This document shows, piece by piece, positions 7,527 to 15,667 of a DNA stretch of 17,217 bases. Below the pieces are notes generated by a model that was not told the DNA's origin, did not search any database, and saw nothing but the letters and a program-made list of their open reading frames with translations. The DNA is from Ruminococcus sp. (GTDB lineage Bacteria; Bacillota_A; Clostridia; Oscillospirales; Ruminococcaceae), in assembly GCA_017480485.1 (NCBI GenBank), contig JAFVAN010000019.1, positions 1 to 17,217 on the forward strand, written 5' to 3'. Numbering within the stretch: position 1 is the first letter of the stretch; the number at the start of each line of letters is the position of its first letter. Both the position numbers and the translations under genes were made by a program.

Positions 7527-8024
7527 TGCGCCGTCCGCGCAAGGCCCTTTAGCTCACATCGAGCTTCGACCCGCCGTCACACAAAGCCGATCTTCAAATC
7601 TAATTTTCCCAAAGGCGGCATTGCGCCGTCCGCGCTAGGACCTTTAGTTCACATCGAGCTTCGACCCGCCGTCACACAAAGCCGATCTTCAAATCTAATT
7701 TTCCCAAAGGCGGCATTGCGCCGTCCGCGCTAGGACTTTTAGTTCACATCGAGCTTCGACCCGCCGTCACACAAAGCCGATCTTCAAAACCAATTTCCCC
7801 AAAGGCGGCATTGCGCCGTCCGCGCTAGGACCTTTAGTTCACATCAAGCTTCGACCCGCCGTCACACAAAGCCGATCTTCAAAACCAATTTCCCCAAAGG
7901 CGGCATTGCGCCGTCCGCGCTAGGACCTTTAGTTCACATCGAGCTTCGACCCGCCGTCACACAAAGCCGATCTTCAAAACCAATTTTCCCAAAGGCGGCA
8001 TTGCGCCGTCCGCGCTAGGACCTT
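7527..8024 (+). repeat. 95-bp tandem repeat array, 5.2 copies
   Basis: Five full units start at 7527, 7622, 7717, 7812 and 7907, exactly 95 bp apart. A partial sixth unit (8002-8024) follows. Each begins TGCGCCGTCCGCGC and ends AAAGGCGGCAT. Units differ at only a few positions: AAGG versus TAGG in unit 1, CTTTTAG in unit 3, ATCAAGC in unit 4. A shared change, ATCTAATTTTCCC to ACCAATTTCCCC, marks units 3 and 4 as related. The period is not a multiple of three, so it is not coding. No spacers differ between units, so it is not CRISPR. CCGCC and GGCGG within each unit could pair across about 40 nt. It fills the gap of 601 bases between two genes. Confidence 0.95.
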
Positions 8025-8051
8025 GACTTTGGTGTTGATTTATGGTAATAT
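8023..8051 (+). promoter_or_regulatory. Promoter of the lipoprotein gene at the array edge
   Basis: TTGACT (8023-8028), 17-bp spacer, TAATAT (8046-8051). The -35 starts at the last bases of the partial sixth repeat unit, so the upstream promoter region is repeat DNA. Confidence 0.6.
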
Positions 8052-8104
8052 AGGGTAGTACGATCTGTTATATTGTTCGGGGCATGGGCCCCTTAGGAGA
8101 GAAA

Positions 8105-9199
8105 ATGAAAAAGAAAATATCAGCCTTTGTTTGCGCCGCCGTGCTGATGCTCGGCACCGTCGGCTGCGGGAAGAATATCCAGCGCTCTCGGGAGACGGAT
8201 ACAGTCTCGGCAGCTCCCGCTGCCTCTACCGATAAGCAGACCTCCGGCACGGCAGCCCCCGACTCGCAGCCCGCCGAGGAGAGCGAGGACGAGACCCCCG
8301 CCACCACCTCCGCCCCTACGGAGACCACCACCACAACTACTACCACCACCAAGAAGCCCGACCCCGTCCCCGTGGACAATAATATCATCGCCGCCAGCCC
8401 CGTCTGGTTCTCGGAGATACACGAGGTCACCTCCAACGAAAAGCTGGAGGAGTGCCTGAATAAGCTCAGAGAGTTCACCAGCAAGTACGGCTATAACCTG
8501 GGCTTCTCCTACGAGAATATGGATAACGGCGTGATAATAAGCTATAACGCCTCCAGCTCATTCTGGACCTGCAGTACCGTCAAGGCCCCCTATGTCAAGT
8601 CCATCCTCGAGCAGGACGACATCGACCTGGACGAGATGATAACCATCGGAACCATCTGGACAGGCGACACCCCCGAGGGCGACCAGCTCTATTTCAAGGA
8701 CAAAGGCAAGCAGTACAGCGTCAGAAAGCTTATCGAGAACACCATCCTCTTGAGCGACAACACCGCATATAATAACCTTGTGGACCGCTACGGAAGACAG
8801 GTCTTCAATAACCTTCAGTACCGCATCGGCTGCAACTATTTCCTCTATGACCCATATATCTTTACTAAGTGCACCCCCGACGATATGAGGCGCTCTTATA
8901 GGGATATCTATAACTTTGCCAAGGAGAACGAGAAGGGCCAGCTGCTGGTGGACCTTCTGGCCAACGCAGAGTATAACAAGCAAATAGGCGCCGCTTTGGG
9001 CAAAAAGTATACCGTCGCCCAGAAGTACGGCACCGACTACGAGACCACATCCTACAGCGACTGCGCCATCTGCTACGCCGAAAGCCCCTTTGTGCTCTGC
9101 ATCTATACCATCCAGAAGCCCGAAACGGACGAGGCCAACAAGATGTTCCAGGATCTGGCGCTCATCTTCGATGAGCTCAACGAGATAATTATTAGCTGA
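8105..9199 (+). CDS. Lipoprotein with class A beta-lactamase-like serine hydrolase domain
   Basis: A 364-residue membrane-anchored protein. The signal peptide ends in the lipobox TVGC (Cys21), then comes a Thr/Glu/Pro-rich linker with nine consecutive Thr (about 74-82). The domain (about 110-364) has the penicillin-recognising-fold motifs: STVK (Ser157, Lys160), SDN (217-219) and KYG (307-309) in place of KTG/KSG. The TPDDMRRSY segment (257-265) matches the conserved TTPxDM helix. No ExxLN omega-loop motif is visible between SDN and TPDDM, so beta-lactam hydrolysis is doubtful. A peptidoglycan-binding or peptidase role fits better. The ATG at 8105 is preceded by AGGAGA; an ATG at 8084 would add seven residues and lacks a good site. 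The next gene follows 35 bp later. Confidence 0.8.
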   Translation: MKKKISAFVCAAVLMLGTVGCGKNIQRSRETDTVSAAPAASTDKQTSGTAAPDSQPAEESEDETPATTSAPTETTTTTTTTTKKPDPVPVDNNIIAASPVWFSEIHEVTSNEKLEECLNKLREFTSKYGYNLGFSYENMDNGVIISYNASSSFWTCSTVKAPYVKSILEQDDIDLDEMITIGTIWTGDTPEGDQLYFKDKGKQYSVRKLIENTILLSDNTAYNNLVDRYGRQVFNNLQYRIGCNYFLYDPYIFTKCTPDDMRRSYRDIYNFAKENEKGQLLVDLLANAEYNKQIGAALGKKYTVAQKYGTDYETTSYSDCAICYAESPFVLCIYTIQKPETDEANKMFQDLALIFDELNEIIIS

Positions 9200-9234
9200 G
9201 AAGCGTAAAACGATAACAGAAAGGACTGAGGCTC

Positions 9235-10674
9235 ATGGCAGACTACAAGGCATATTCCGTACATATGGGAAAGGCAAAGTGCGCTGTTGACTTAGGCGAC
9301 GGCAGCGAGAGAGGCGAGTATGTGAATCAGGATTATATCCTTCACAAGCTCGGCAGGCCCCACAGGAGCATCTCTCTCATGTATTGCTACTACCCTCTGG
9401 ACGAGCAGTTCCCCGGCAGGATATCAGAGGTCATGAAGGACGCGAACGTCTCCTTCCAGTGGGACTACCCCTACGACGACTATTTCACCTATAAGGGCGG
9501 CCTCGAGGGCAGCACCGAGGGCGAGCCCTTCACCTGTATGCGGGACATCCGCCGCCACGGACAGGACGTTACCCTCACCCTCACCATCGACCCCAATGTC
9601 TCCGACGAGCAGCTTGTGGCTATCGCCAAGGACCTGCGCCCCTTCGGAAGACTGCTGCTCAGGGTGAACCATGAGGCCACGGGCAACTGGTTCTCCTTCA
9701 CAAAGCGCACCACCTATCAGGGCGTTGCGGATTTCTACTGCCGCTTCAATAAGATACTCAAGGAGCACGCCCCCAACGTCCAGACCATCCTCTGCATCGG
9801 CGGCATCGAGGACCTTAACGCCACCGAGATAATAATGGAAAAGGAGTTCTCTCAGGCCGTCAAGGAGACCGACATCTGGTCTGTTGATAAGTACATGGCC
9901 CTCCATTGGGGCTGGCCCTATGACGTGGCCAAGAAGGACGCCGAGAACAAGAGCTTCGGCCGCAGCAAGGTGGCCGATACCTACGCCCTCACAAAGATGA
10001 GCTACCGCCGCTTCAAGGAGATAAACGGCGGCGTAGCCAAGCCCATGGTAATGAGCGAGTTCAACGCCGACGGCGACGTTACAGGCCCCTACGATCAGGC
10101 CGAGATGGTAAAGACCTTCTGCGACCTGCTGAAATATGACCCCGAGGAGTGGTTCTCGGGCTTCACCTTCTACCAGTTCCGCGACAGGGGCAGGCTGGGC
10201 CTGGAGATCGAGGACCCCAACTATCCCGACTGCGGCATCGAGCAGCCCGTTATGCAGACCTATAAGGAGATCATCCACGACGACTTCTTCAAGCCCGCCA
10301 TGACCCGCGGCGAGGAGCTGAGCCTTCCCGCCACCCTGCGCTGGGGCGGCTCCGAGGACGCCGAGGGCATCGAGATACCTCTGCACTTCGAGGGCGCTCC
10401 CCATTTCTGCGAGCTCTACTTCAAGGATGACTCCAACCTTATGATAGAGCTGGACGGCAAGTGGTTCTACAAGTCACCCAAGGCCAAGTGCATCGACCTG
10501 ATGAGCTATTTCTTTGAGAACCCCATCGACGGCCCCGCCGACCTGACTTTGAGGCTCTTTGCCCCGCCCGCCAGCGGCGAGAACGACCTGTCCCTCGAGG
10601 ACGGCCTCATGAATGCCTACCAGACCATCGAGGCCCTGCCCGAGATCAGGATAGAGTATGAGCCGGTAATGTGA
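9235..10674 (+). CDS. Predicted TIM-barrel glycoside hydrolase (GH26-like), no signal peptide
   Basis: A 479-residue protein. RPFGRLLLRVNHEATGNWFSF (135-155) resembles the acid/base strand of GH26-type clan-A enzymes, with Glu147 as candidate acid/base. KPMVMSEFNADG (269-280) resembles a nucleophile strand with Glu275. KYMALHWGWPYD (219-230) looks like a substrate-lining loop. The last 130 residues look like a beta-rich accessory domain. There is no signal peptide or membrane segment, so it is cytoplasmic or exported in an unusual way. It could act on imported oligosaccharides. AGAAAGGA lies 9 nt before the ATG, and no terminator separates it from the lipoprotein gene, so the two are probably co-transcribed. 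The family assignment is by motif memory only; GH39- or GH113-like membership is possible. Confidence 0.6.
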   Translation: MADYKAYSVHMGKAKCAVDLGDGSERGEYVNQDYILHKLGRPHRSISLMYCYYPLDEQFPGRISEVMKDANVSFQWDYPYDDYFTYKGGLEGSTEGEPFTCMRDIRRHGQDVTLTLTIDPNVSDEQLVAIAKDLRPFGRLLLRVNHEATGNWFSFTKRTTYQGVADFYCRFNKILKEHAPNVQTILCIGGIEDLNATEIIMEKEFSQAVKETDIWSVDKYMALHWGWPYDVAKKDAENKSFGRSKVADTYALTKMSYRRFKEINGGVAKPMVMSEFNADGDVTGPYDQAEMVKTFCDLLKYDPEEWFSGFTFYQFRDRGRLGLEIEDPNYPDCGIEQPVMQTYKEIIHDDFFKPAMTRGEELSLPATLRWGGSEDAEGIEIPLHFEGAPHFCELYFKDDSNLMIELDGKWFYKSPKAKCIDLMSYFFENPIDGPADLTLRLFAPPASGENDLSLEDGLMNAYQTIEALPEIRIEYEPVM

Positions 10675-10682
10675 TAAACAAA

Positions 10683-10728
10683 AAAGGGATATCCGCCCCT
10701 AACGGGGCGGATATCCCTTTAGCTTTTT
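10683..10728. terminator. Bidirectional terminator between the GH26-like gene and thiT
   Basis: A perfect 17-bp stem: AAAGGGATATCCGCCCC (10683-10699), loop TAAC, then its exact complement (10704-10720). TTTTT follows on the plus strand (10724-10728), and on the minus strand the stem runs straight into TTTGTTT. It serves both convergent genes. Confidence 0.95.
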
Positions 10729-10752
10729 ATTTGAGATAAGAAGCCGTAATGC

Positions 10753-11355
10753 TCAGTCCTTGTCCCTCGGGGCAACGAGCGACTTGGTCACGGGCAGCTT
10801 GAGCAGCAGCACTGCAACGATGATGGTCAGAATGATCTCGGGGAGCATATAAGCGCCGTTGTACATTGCGGAGTAGATGTACTTGTTATCAGCCACAAAG
10901 TCCAGATCCTCCCAGATCTTGCCTGTGGAGGCAAATACATAAACGCCGCTGAAGAAGTGGCAGATGAACCTGATGACCAGTGCCAGAGAGATACCTGCTA
11001 TCCAGCCTGCCACGCCCTTCTTGCGGAAGAGACCTGCAAGACCAACAGCGGTGTAGGCAAGGATGTAGTCCAGCAGGATGCAGGCGATGAGCATTCCCGC
11101 AGTGAGGCCCCAGCCAAGCAGGCCGTCAGCCGTGATGCCCCAGATAAGCTGGTAAACAGAGAACAGGAAGGACAGGCAGCAGCCCTGCAGCACGCCGTAC
11201 TTGATGCTGTAAAGACAGATCGGCAGCATGGATACCAGAGTGATGGAACCGCCGAAGGGCAGTATCTTCTTGAACGGTGTCACCAGACTGAGGACGATAC
11301 CCAGCGCCAGCATTATCGCGCCCTCCACGAGCATGAGTGTTTTCGAGTTTTTCAT
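10753..11355 (-). CDS. thiT: Energy-coupled thiamine transporter S component ThiT
   Basis: A 200-residue membrane protein with about six hydrophobic segments, the usual ThiT length. It binds thiamine and works with an ECF ATPase/T-component module encoded elsewhere. Family features include GGSITLVSMLPI after the first helix, YSIKYGVLQG, ILLDYILAYTAVGLAG, RFICHFFSGVYVFA and NGAYMLPEIILT near the C-terminus. The assignment is strengthened by the TPP riboswitch directly upstream. AAAGGAAG precedes the ATG. It is a single-gene unit with its own promoter, riboswitch and terminators at both ends. Confidence 0.93.
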   Translation of the reverse strand: MKNSKTLMLVEGAIMLALGIVLSLVTPFKKILPFGGSITLVSMLPICLYSIKYGVLQGCCLSFLFSVYQLIWGITADGLLGWGLTAGMLIACILLDYILAYTAVGLAGLFRKKGVAGWIAGISLALVIRFICHFFSGVYVFASTGKIWEDLDFVADNKYIYSAMYNGAYMLPEIILTIIVAVLLLKLPVTKSLVAPRDKD

Positions 11356-11393
11356 TGAAAACTTCCTTTCTTTTCGGGTAGTTTTTTGAAACT

Positions 11394-11426
11394 AAAAGTG
11401 CTGTCCCCGACTTTGGAAGACAGCAC
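11394..11426 (-). terminator. Riboswitch expression-platform hairpin before thiT
   Basis: On the minus strand GTGCTGTC (11426-11419) pairs with GACAGCAC (11405-11398), followed by TTTTAG. It lies between the TPP aptamer and the thiT ribosome binding site, as expected for a transcription-terminating switch: thiamine pyrophosphate bound, thiT off. Confidence 0.75.
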
Positions 11427-11439
11427 AAAAGATCCTGTA

Positions 11440-11522
11440 TATCCCTACGTCGGCATTATCCGAATCAGGTCACGGGTCGAAGCATAGCTCTGCTTCCTCT
11501 CAGCCTCTTCAAAGCTCCCCTT
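11440..11522 (-). promoter_or_regulatory. TPP riboswitch (THI box) aptamer
   Basis: Read on the minus strand: GGGGAGC, then GCTGAGAGGAAGC, GACCCGTGACCTGATTCGG, ATAATGCCGACGTAGGGA. These are the conserved THI-box elements (CUGAGA, ACCUGAU, GGAUAAUGCC, GUAGGGA) in correct order. A short variable stem (GAAGCAGAGCTATGCTTC) occupies the usual P3a-type position. It lies between the promoter at 11554-11582 and thiT. Confidence 0.95.
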
Positions 11523-11553
11523 TAAATATTCTGCGGCTCTCACCGCGATATAT

Positions 11554-11582
11554 ATGATAGCACATTTTCTTCGGTTTGTCAA
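11554..11582 (-). promoter_or_regulatory. Promoter of the TPP-riboswitch/thiT transcript
   Basis: On the minus strand: TTGACA (11582-11577), 17-bp spacer, TATCAT (11559-11554). Transcription should start near 11547, giving a leader of about 190 nt that contains the whole riboswitch. Confidence 0.85.
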
Positions 11583-11611
11583 GGAAAGATGATAAAAAGC
11601 TTTTCAAAGCG

Positions 11612-11651
11612 AAAAACGGGCCCCGCCCCGCAGGGGGTGAGGTCCGTTTTT
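11612..11651 (-). terminator. Terminator of the GH5 endoglucanase gene
   Basis: On the minus strand AAAAACGGACCTCACCCC pairs, with small mismatches, across CTGC with GGGGCGGGGCCCGTTTTT. It begins 11 nt after the stop codon. Confidence 0.85.
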
Positions 11652-11662
11652 GCATTCTGCGC

Positions 11663-13963
11663 TTACTTTACCTTGATGGACTTGATATCGCTGTAGTTGC
11701 CGTAGCGGGTAGAGGTGGTCTTGCCGTCCTTGGTGTAGAAGGAGCGCACCTTTACATACCAGGTCTCGCCGGAGTTGGGTATCTTCGAGAAGCTTTCGCT
11801 AAGGTCCGAGAGGTCCGTGCTGGTGTAGCTGTGGACGTACTTCTTGGCGTCATCGCTCTTGACCTCGCCTGTGGCGGGCTCAAGGACCGACTTGGTCTGG
11901 CAGTAGAGCACCTGATAGCCCACGGTGCCTGCGGTGCCCTTGGTCCAGCTTAGCTTGAAGGCCCCCGCTGTAGTGGAGGTCAGGGCAGTGATGGCGTTCT
12001 TGGCGGGCTTAATGATGAAGGTCTTTGTTACAGAGCCCGTGTATTTGCCCTTGGCGGTGATCTTCGCGGTGGCAACGCCTACCTTGGTGTTGTTGGTGTA
12101 GGTAACGGTGTAGTCCGTGCCCTCAACAAGCTCCGTGCTGCCGTTCACAAGCTTGACGGGCTTTATGGCCGAGCCCGTGTAGGTGTAGGCCGAATACTGG
12201 AGGGGCGCCCCCAGCTTTGTGATGTCGTTCTGGACGGTGATGGACTGCACGGCGCTGTAGTTGCCGTAGCGGGTAGAGGTGGTCTTGCCGTCGGTGGTGT
12301 AGAAGGAGCGCACCTTGACGTACCAGGTCTCACCTGCCTGAGGCTTGCTGGTCAGGTATACATAGTTCTTGTCAAGGTCCGTGATGGTGGTGCTGTTGGA
12401 GGTGGCAAAGTCCGCTGACTTGGAGTAGCGAACCTGATAGCCCGTGGCGCTGCTGTCCTTGTTCCAGTAGACTATCATCCCCGCCTTGTCGCTTGTGATA
12501 TAGGGCTTCAGGGCGGTGATGGAATTCTGCTTGGGCTTGATGATGAAGGTGGCGCTCTTGCTGCCGTCGTACCTGCCCTTGCCTGTTACGGTGGCGGTGG
12601 CGACGCCAACCTTGGTGTTGTTCTTGTAGGATACCGTATAATCGGTGCCCTTGGTAAGGGTCTTGCCGTTATACTTGACAGTGATCTCGTTGCTGCCGTT
12701 GCGGCTGTCGGGGGTGATGGCGCTGCCTGTGTAGGTGTAGGAATCGTACTTGATGCTCACCGTGGCGTCCTTGAGGGAGCCGATCTTCACGTTTGCAAAG
12801 AGGGCGTTGAGATAGGTGGTGTTGGCGACGGTGTTGTTGGAGCGCTTAATAAGTCCGAACTTCTCGTTGCCTGTGCCAAAGGCGTTGTTGTCCCAGAGGA
12901 GACAGGGGATGTCAAGGGCCACTGCCTGAGCCATATAGTCCTTTGCCCATGCCGCCCGCTGGGCAGTGTTGTTCTTGTCCGTTGCGCCGAACTCGCCGAT
13001 GACAACGGGGATGTTCTTCTTTACGAAGGAGGTGTTCAGGGTGTTGAAAATGCCCTTGAGCTCCGTCTGCATGGCAGAGGTGTAGGAGGTGGTGCCGCCC
13101 GAATAGTTCATGGCGAAGTTATAGGGAGAATAAGCGTGAACAGAGACCGCCAGCATATTTGAGCTGTCGGTAGGCAGCTTAAAGGTAGAGACCGTGGCGC
13201 CGTCCAGCGAGGCGTCGTAGCCGGGGCACATGATAAGGCGGGTCTTGTTGTTGCCGCCCGTGGCCCTGATGGCGTCAACGGCGGTCTGGTTCAGGGTGTT
13301 GATGCAGGTGATGGCCTCCTTGACCTTCGCCTGAGGCGAGGACTTTGTGAACCACCACTCGTTGGTGTCGCCAATGAGCCTCGGCTCGTTGAGGGTCTCA
13401 AAGATCAGGTGCTGGTCGTAGCTTTTGAAGTATGTCGCTATCTGCTTCCAGATGGTGGAGACATAGTTCTTGGAGGTGGAAAGATAGGTGTTCGAGGGAT
13501 AGAAGAAGTTCTTCTTGCCGCTGCGGATGTCGTTGTCGTGGTGGATGTTGATGATAACATACATCCCGTCGTCGATGGCGTAGTCAACGATCTGCTTTAC
13601 GCGCTTTATCCAAGCGGCGCTGATGTTGTTGTTAGAGTCAACATGGTTGTGCCAGGACACAGGTATGCGGATAGAGGTGAAGCCAAGAGCAGAGACCTTG
13701 TCGATCAGTGCCTTGGTGGTCATCTCGCCGTTCCAAGCGCTCTCATATTCCAGCTCGTTCGTGAGCCAGGTGCAGTCCGAGGCATCGAAGGTGTTTCCAA
13801 GATTCCAGCCCAGACCCATCTCTGCTGTGATCTCCTTGGCGGTCTTTGTGCTTGCTGCCGAGGCCTTAACGCTGCTCTCTATCGGCGAGAACGGCGACAG
13901 GAAGGCCGCTGCGGCCAGAGCCGCTGCTGTCAGCGAGACCGCGAGCTTTCTGAAAATTTTCAT
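11663..13963 (-). CDS. Secreted GH5 endoglucanase with duplicated Ig-like/FnIII-like tail
   Basis: A 766-residue exported beta-1,4-glucanase. Signal peptide 1-37 (ending ASA). The GH5 domain (about 40-392) has GWNLGNTFDA, RIPVSWHNHV, INIHHD, FETLNEPR with acid/base Glu193, and VIGEFGA with nucleophile Glu324. The pattern is that of GH5 subfamily 4 cellulases. Then two tandem modules follow, each an Ig-like domain (YTYTGSAI...GTDYTV..NNTKVGVATA; about 400-478 and 585-655) and an FnIII-like domain (about 480-578 and 656-766, both with ETWYVKVRSFYT.DGKTTSTRYGNY). No dockerin Ca-binding repeats and no CBM are seen, so it is probably free or wall-associated, not cellulosomal. It has its own promoter. 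Its Shine-Dalgarno lies 32 nt upstream, beyond a hairpin. Confidence 0.93.
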   Translation of the reverse strand: MKIFRKLAVSLTAAALAAAAFLSPFSPIESSVKASAASTKTAKEITAEMGLGWNLGNTFDASDCTWLTNELEYESAWNGEMTTKALIDKVSALGFTSIRIPVSWHNHVDSNNNISAAWIKRVKQIVDYAIDDGMYVIINIHHDNDIRSGKKNFFYPSNTYLSTSKNYVSTIWKQIATYFKSYDQHLIFETLNEPRLIGDTNEWWFTKSSPQAKVKEAITCINTLNQTAVDAIRATGGNNKTRLIMCPGYDASLDGATVSTFKLPTDSSNMLAVSVHAYSPYNFAMNYSGGTTSYTSAMQTELKGIFNTLNTSFVKKNIPVVIGEFGATDKNNTAQRAAWAKDYMAQAVALDIPCLLWDNNAFGTGNEKFGLIKRSNNTVANTTYLNALFANVKIGSLKDATVSIKYDSYTYTGSAITPDSRNGSNEITVKYNGKTLTKGTDYTVSYKNNTKVGVATATVTGKGRYDGSKSATFIIKPKQNSITALKPYITSDKAGMIVYWNKDSSATGYQVRYSKSADFATSNSTTITDLDKNYVYLTSKPQAGETWYVKVRSFYTTDGKTTSTRYGNYSAVQSITVQNDITKLGAPLQYSAYTYTGSAIKPVKLVNGSTELVEGTDYTVTYTNNTKVGVATAKITAKGKYTGSVTKTFIIKPAKNAITALTSTTAGAFKLSWTKGTAGTVGYQVLYCQTKSVLEPATGEVKSDDAKKYVHSYTSTDLSDLSESFSKIPNSGETWYVKVRSFYTKDGKTTSTRYGNYSDIKSIKVK

Positions 13964-13974
13964 AGCTGTTAGCT

Positions 13975-14004
13975 GCCCGAGTGACGGACTCGGGCTCCTC
14001 CTTT
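13975..14004 (-). promoter_or_regulatory. Displaced Shine-Dalgarno with bridging hairpin before GH5
   Basis: On the minus strand AAAGGAGGA (14004-13996) is followed at once by GCCCGAGT-CCGTC-ACTCGGGC (13995-13975), a perfect 8-bp hairpin, then 11 nt to the ATG. No start codon exists at normal distance from the Shine-Dalgarno. Folding the hairpin reduces the effective spacing from 32 to 11 nt. Confidence 0.65.
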
Positions 14005-14015
14005 CGGTGTCAATG

Positions 14016-14037
14016 GGGCGGCCCTTCTGCGCCGCCC
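14016..14037 (-). other. GC hairpin in the GH5 leader
   Basis: GGGCGGC (14016-14022) pairs with GCCGCCC (14031-14037). It lies near the 5' end of the predicted GH5 transcript, upstream of the Shine-Dalgarno. No T-tract follows on the minus strand, so it may be a stabilising 5' hairpin. Confidence 0.45.
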
Positions 14038-14062
14038 GAAAAACAATACCTTATTCATTTTA

Positions 14063-14091
14063 ATTTTACCATACTTCAAAAGAGATTTCAA
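14063..14091 (-). promoter_or_regulatory. Promoter of the GH5 endoglucanase gene
   Basis: On the minus strand: TTGAAA (14091-14086), 17-bp spacer, TAAAAT (14068-14063). The leader would be about 93 nt. Confidence 0.7.
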
Positions 14092-14128
14092 TATCGGCAA
14101 GAAATTGTTTTTGTTCTTTTTACATTTA

Positions 14129-14193
14129 CGCCGAAAGGCGATACCATAACTCTTCACTATTCACTAAGCGTACACCTTCATTATTCATTCTGC
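14129..14193. repeat. Short GAATAnTGAA-type intergenic repeat with tetraloop hairpin
   Basis: CGCC-GAAA-GGCG (14129-14140) is followed by short degenerate repeats: CTTCACTATTCACTA, then CTTCATTATTCATTC on the plus strand. The reverse complement reads GAATGAATAATGAAG and TAGTGAATAGTGAAG. It lies between divergent GH5 and pfp promoters. Function is unknown. Confidence 0.4.
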
Positions 14194-14264
14194 CACTAAA
14201 GAGGGGGTCCGTGGGAAAAGATTTGTCCGAATGGTAAAACTTGAGGAAAATACTGTTAAAATGT

Positions 14265-14293
14265 TTGCATTTCTGAAAAAAGTGTTGTATAAT
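14265..14293 (+). promoter_or_regulatory. Promoter of pfp
   Basis: TTGCAT (14265-14270), 17-bp spacer, perfect TATAAT (14288-14293). Confidence 0.8.
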
Positions 14294-14305
14294 AAAAATA
14301 TCGGG

Positions 14306-14339
14306 AGAGGTGAGCAAGGACGCAAATGCTCTCACCTCT
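14306..14339 (+). promoter_or_regulatory. 5' leader stem-loop of pfp
   Basis: AGAGGTGAG (14306-14314) pairs perfectly with CTCACCTCT (14331-14339) around a 16-nt loop. It begins within a few nt of the predicted transcription start. There is no T-tract. It could stabilise the mRNA. Confidence 0.5.
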
Positions 14340-14367
14340 AACCTCTAAAAGGAAAGGACGATCGCTG

Positions 14368-15570
<1,203 letters not shown>

Positions 15571-15572
15571 CC

Positions 15573-15594
15573 CCTCCGCCCCTTTCGGGGGAGG
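15573..15594 (+). terminator. Small hairpin just after pfp
   Basis: CCTCC-G-CCC pairs with GGG-GGAGG around CTTTC, starting 3 nt after the stop codon. No T-tract follows, so the stronger hairpin at 15624-15653 is more likely the functional terminator. Confidence 0.35.
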
Positions 15595-15608
15595 CTGAGC
15601 GCGCACTT

Positions 15609-15667
15609 ACAAAAAACAACAACCCCCCTCCGCCGCAGCCGTGACGGAGGGGGTATTTTAATTTTTA
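15609..15667. terminator. Bidirectional terminator between pfp and the aldolase gene
   Basis: CCCCCTCCG (15624-15632) pairs with CGGAGGGGG (15645-15653). The plus strand continues TATTTTAATTTTT, and the minus strand continues GTTGTTGTTTTTTG. It serves both convergent genes and touches the aldolase stop codon. Confidence 0.85.

Noticed and set aside
7500..7733. 77-residue ORF running into the 95-bp array
   Set aside because: The 95-bp period shifts frame each unit, so the frame is not maintained; the protein is only a reading of repeat DNA.
7527..8024. CRISPR array
   Set aside because: The whole 95-bp unit repeats with no unique spacers, and no cas genes are present.
9424..10404. 326-residue minus-strand ORF opposite the GH26-like gene
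   Set aside because: Antisense shadow with Val/Leu/Gly/Ala-rich composition; the plus-strand frame has a ribosome binding site and catalytic-type motifs.
11663..13963. Cellulosomal enzyme
   Set aside because: No dockerin-type duplicated calcium-binding motifs at the C-terminus; the tail is Ig-like and FnIII-like.
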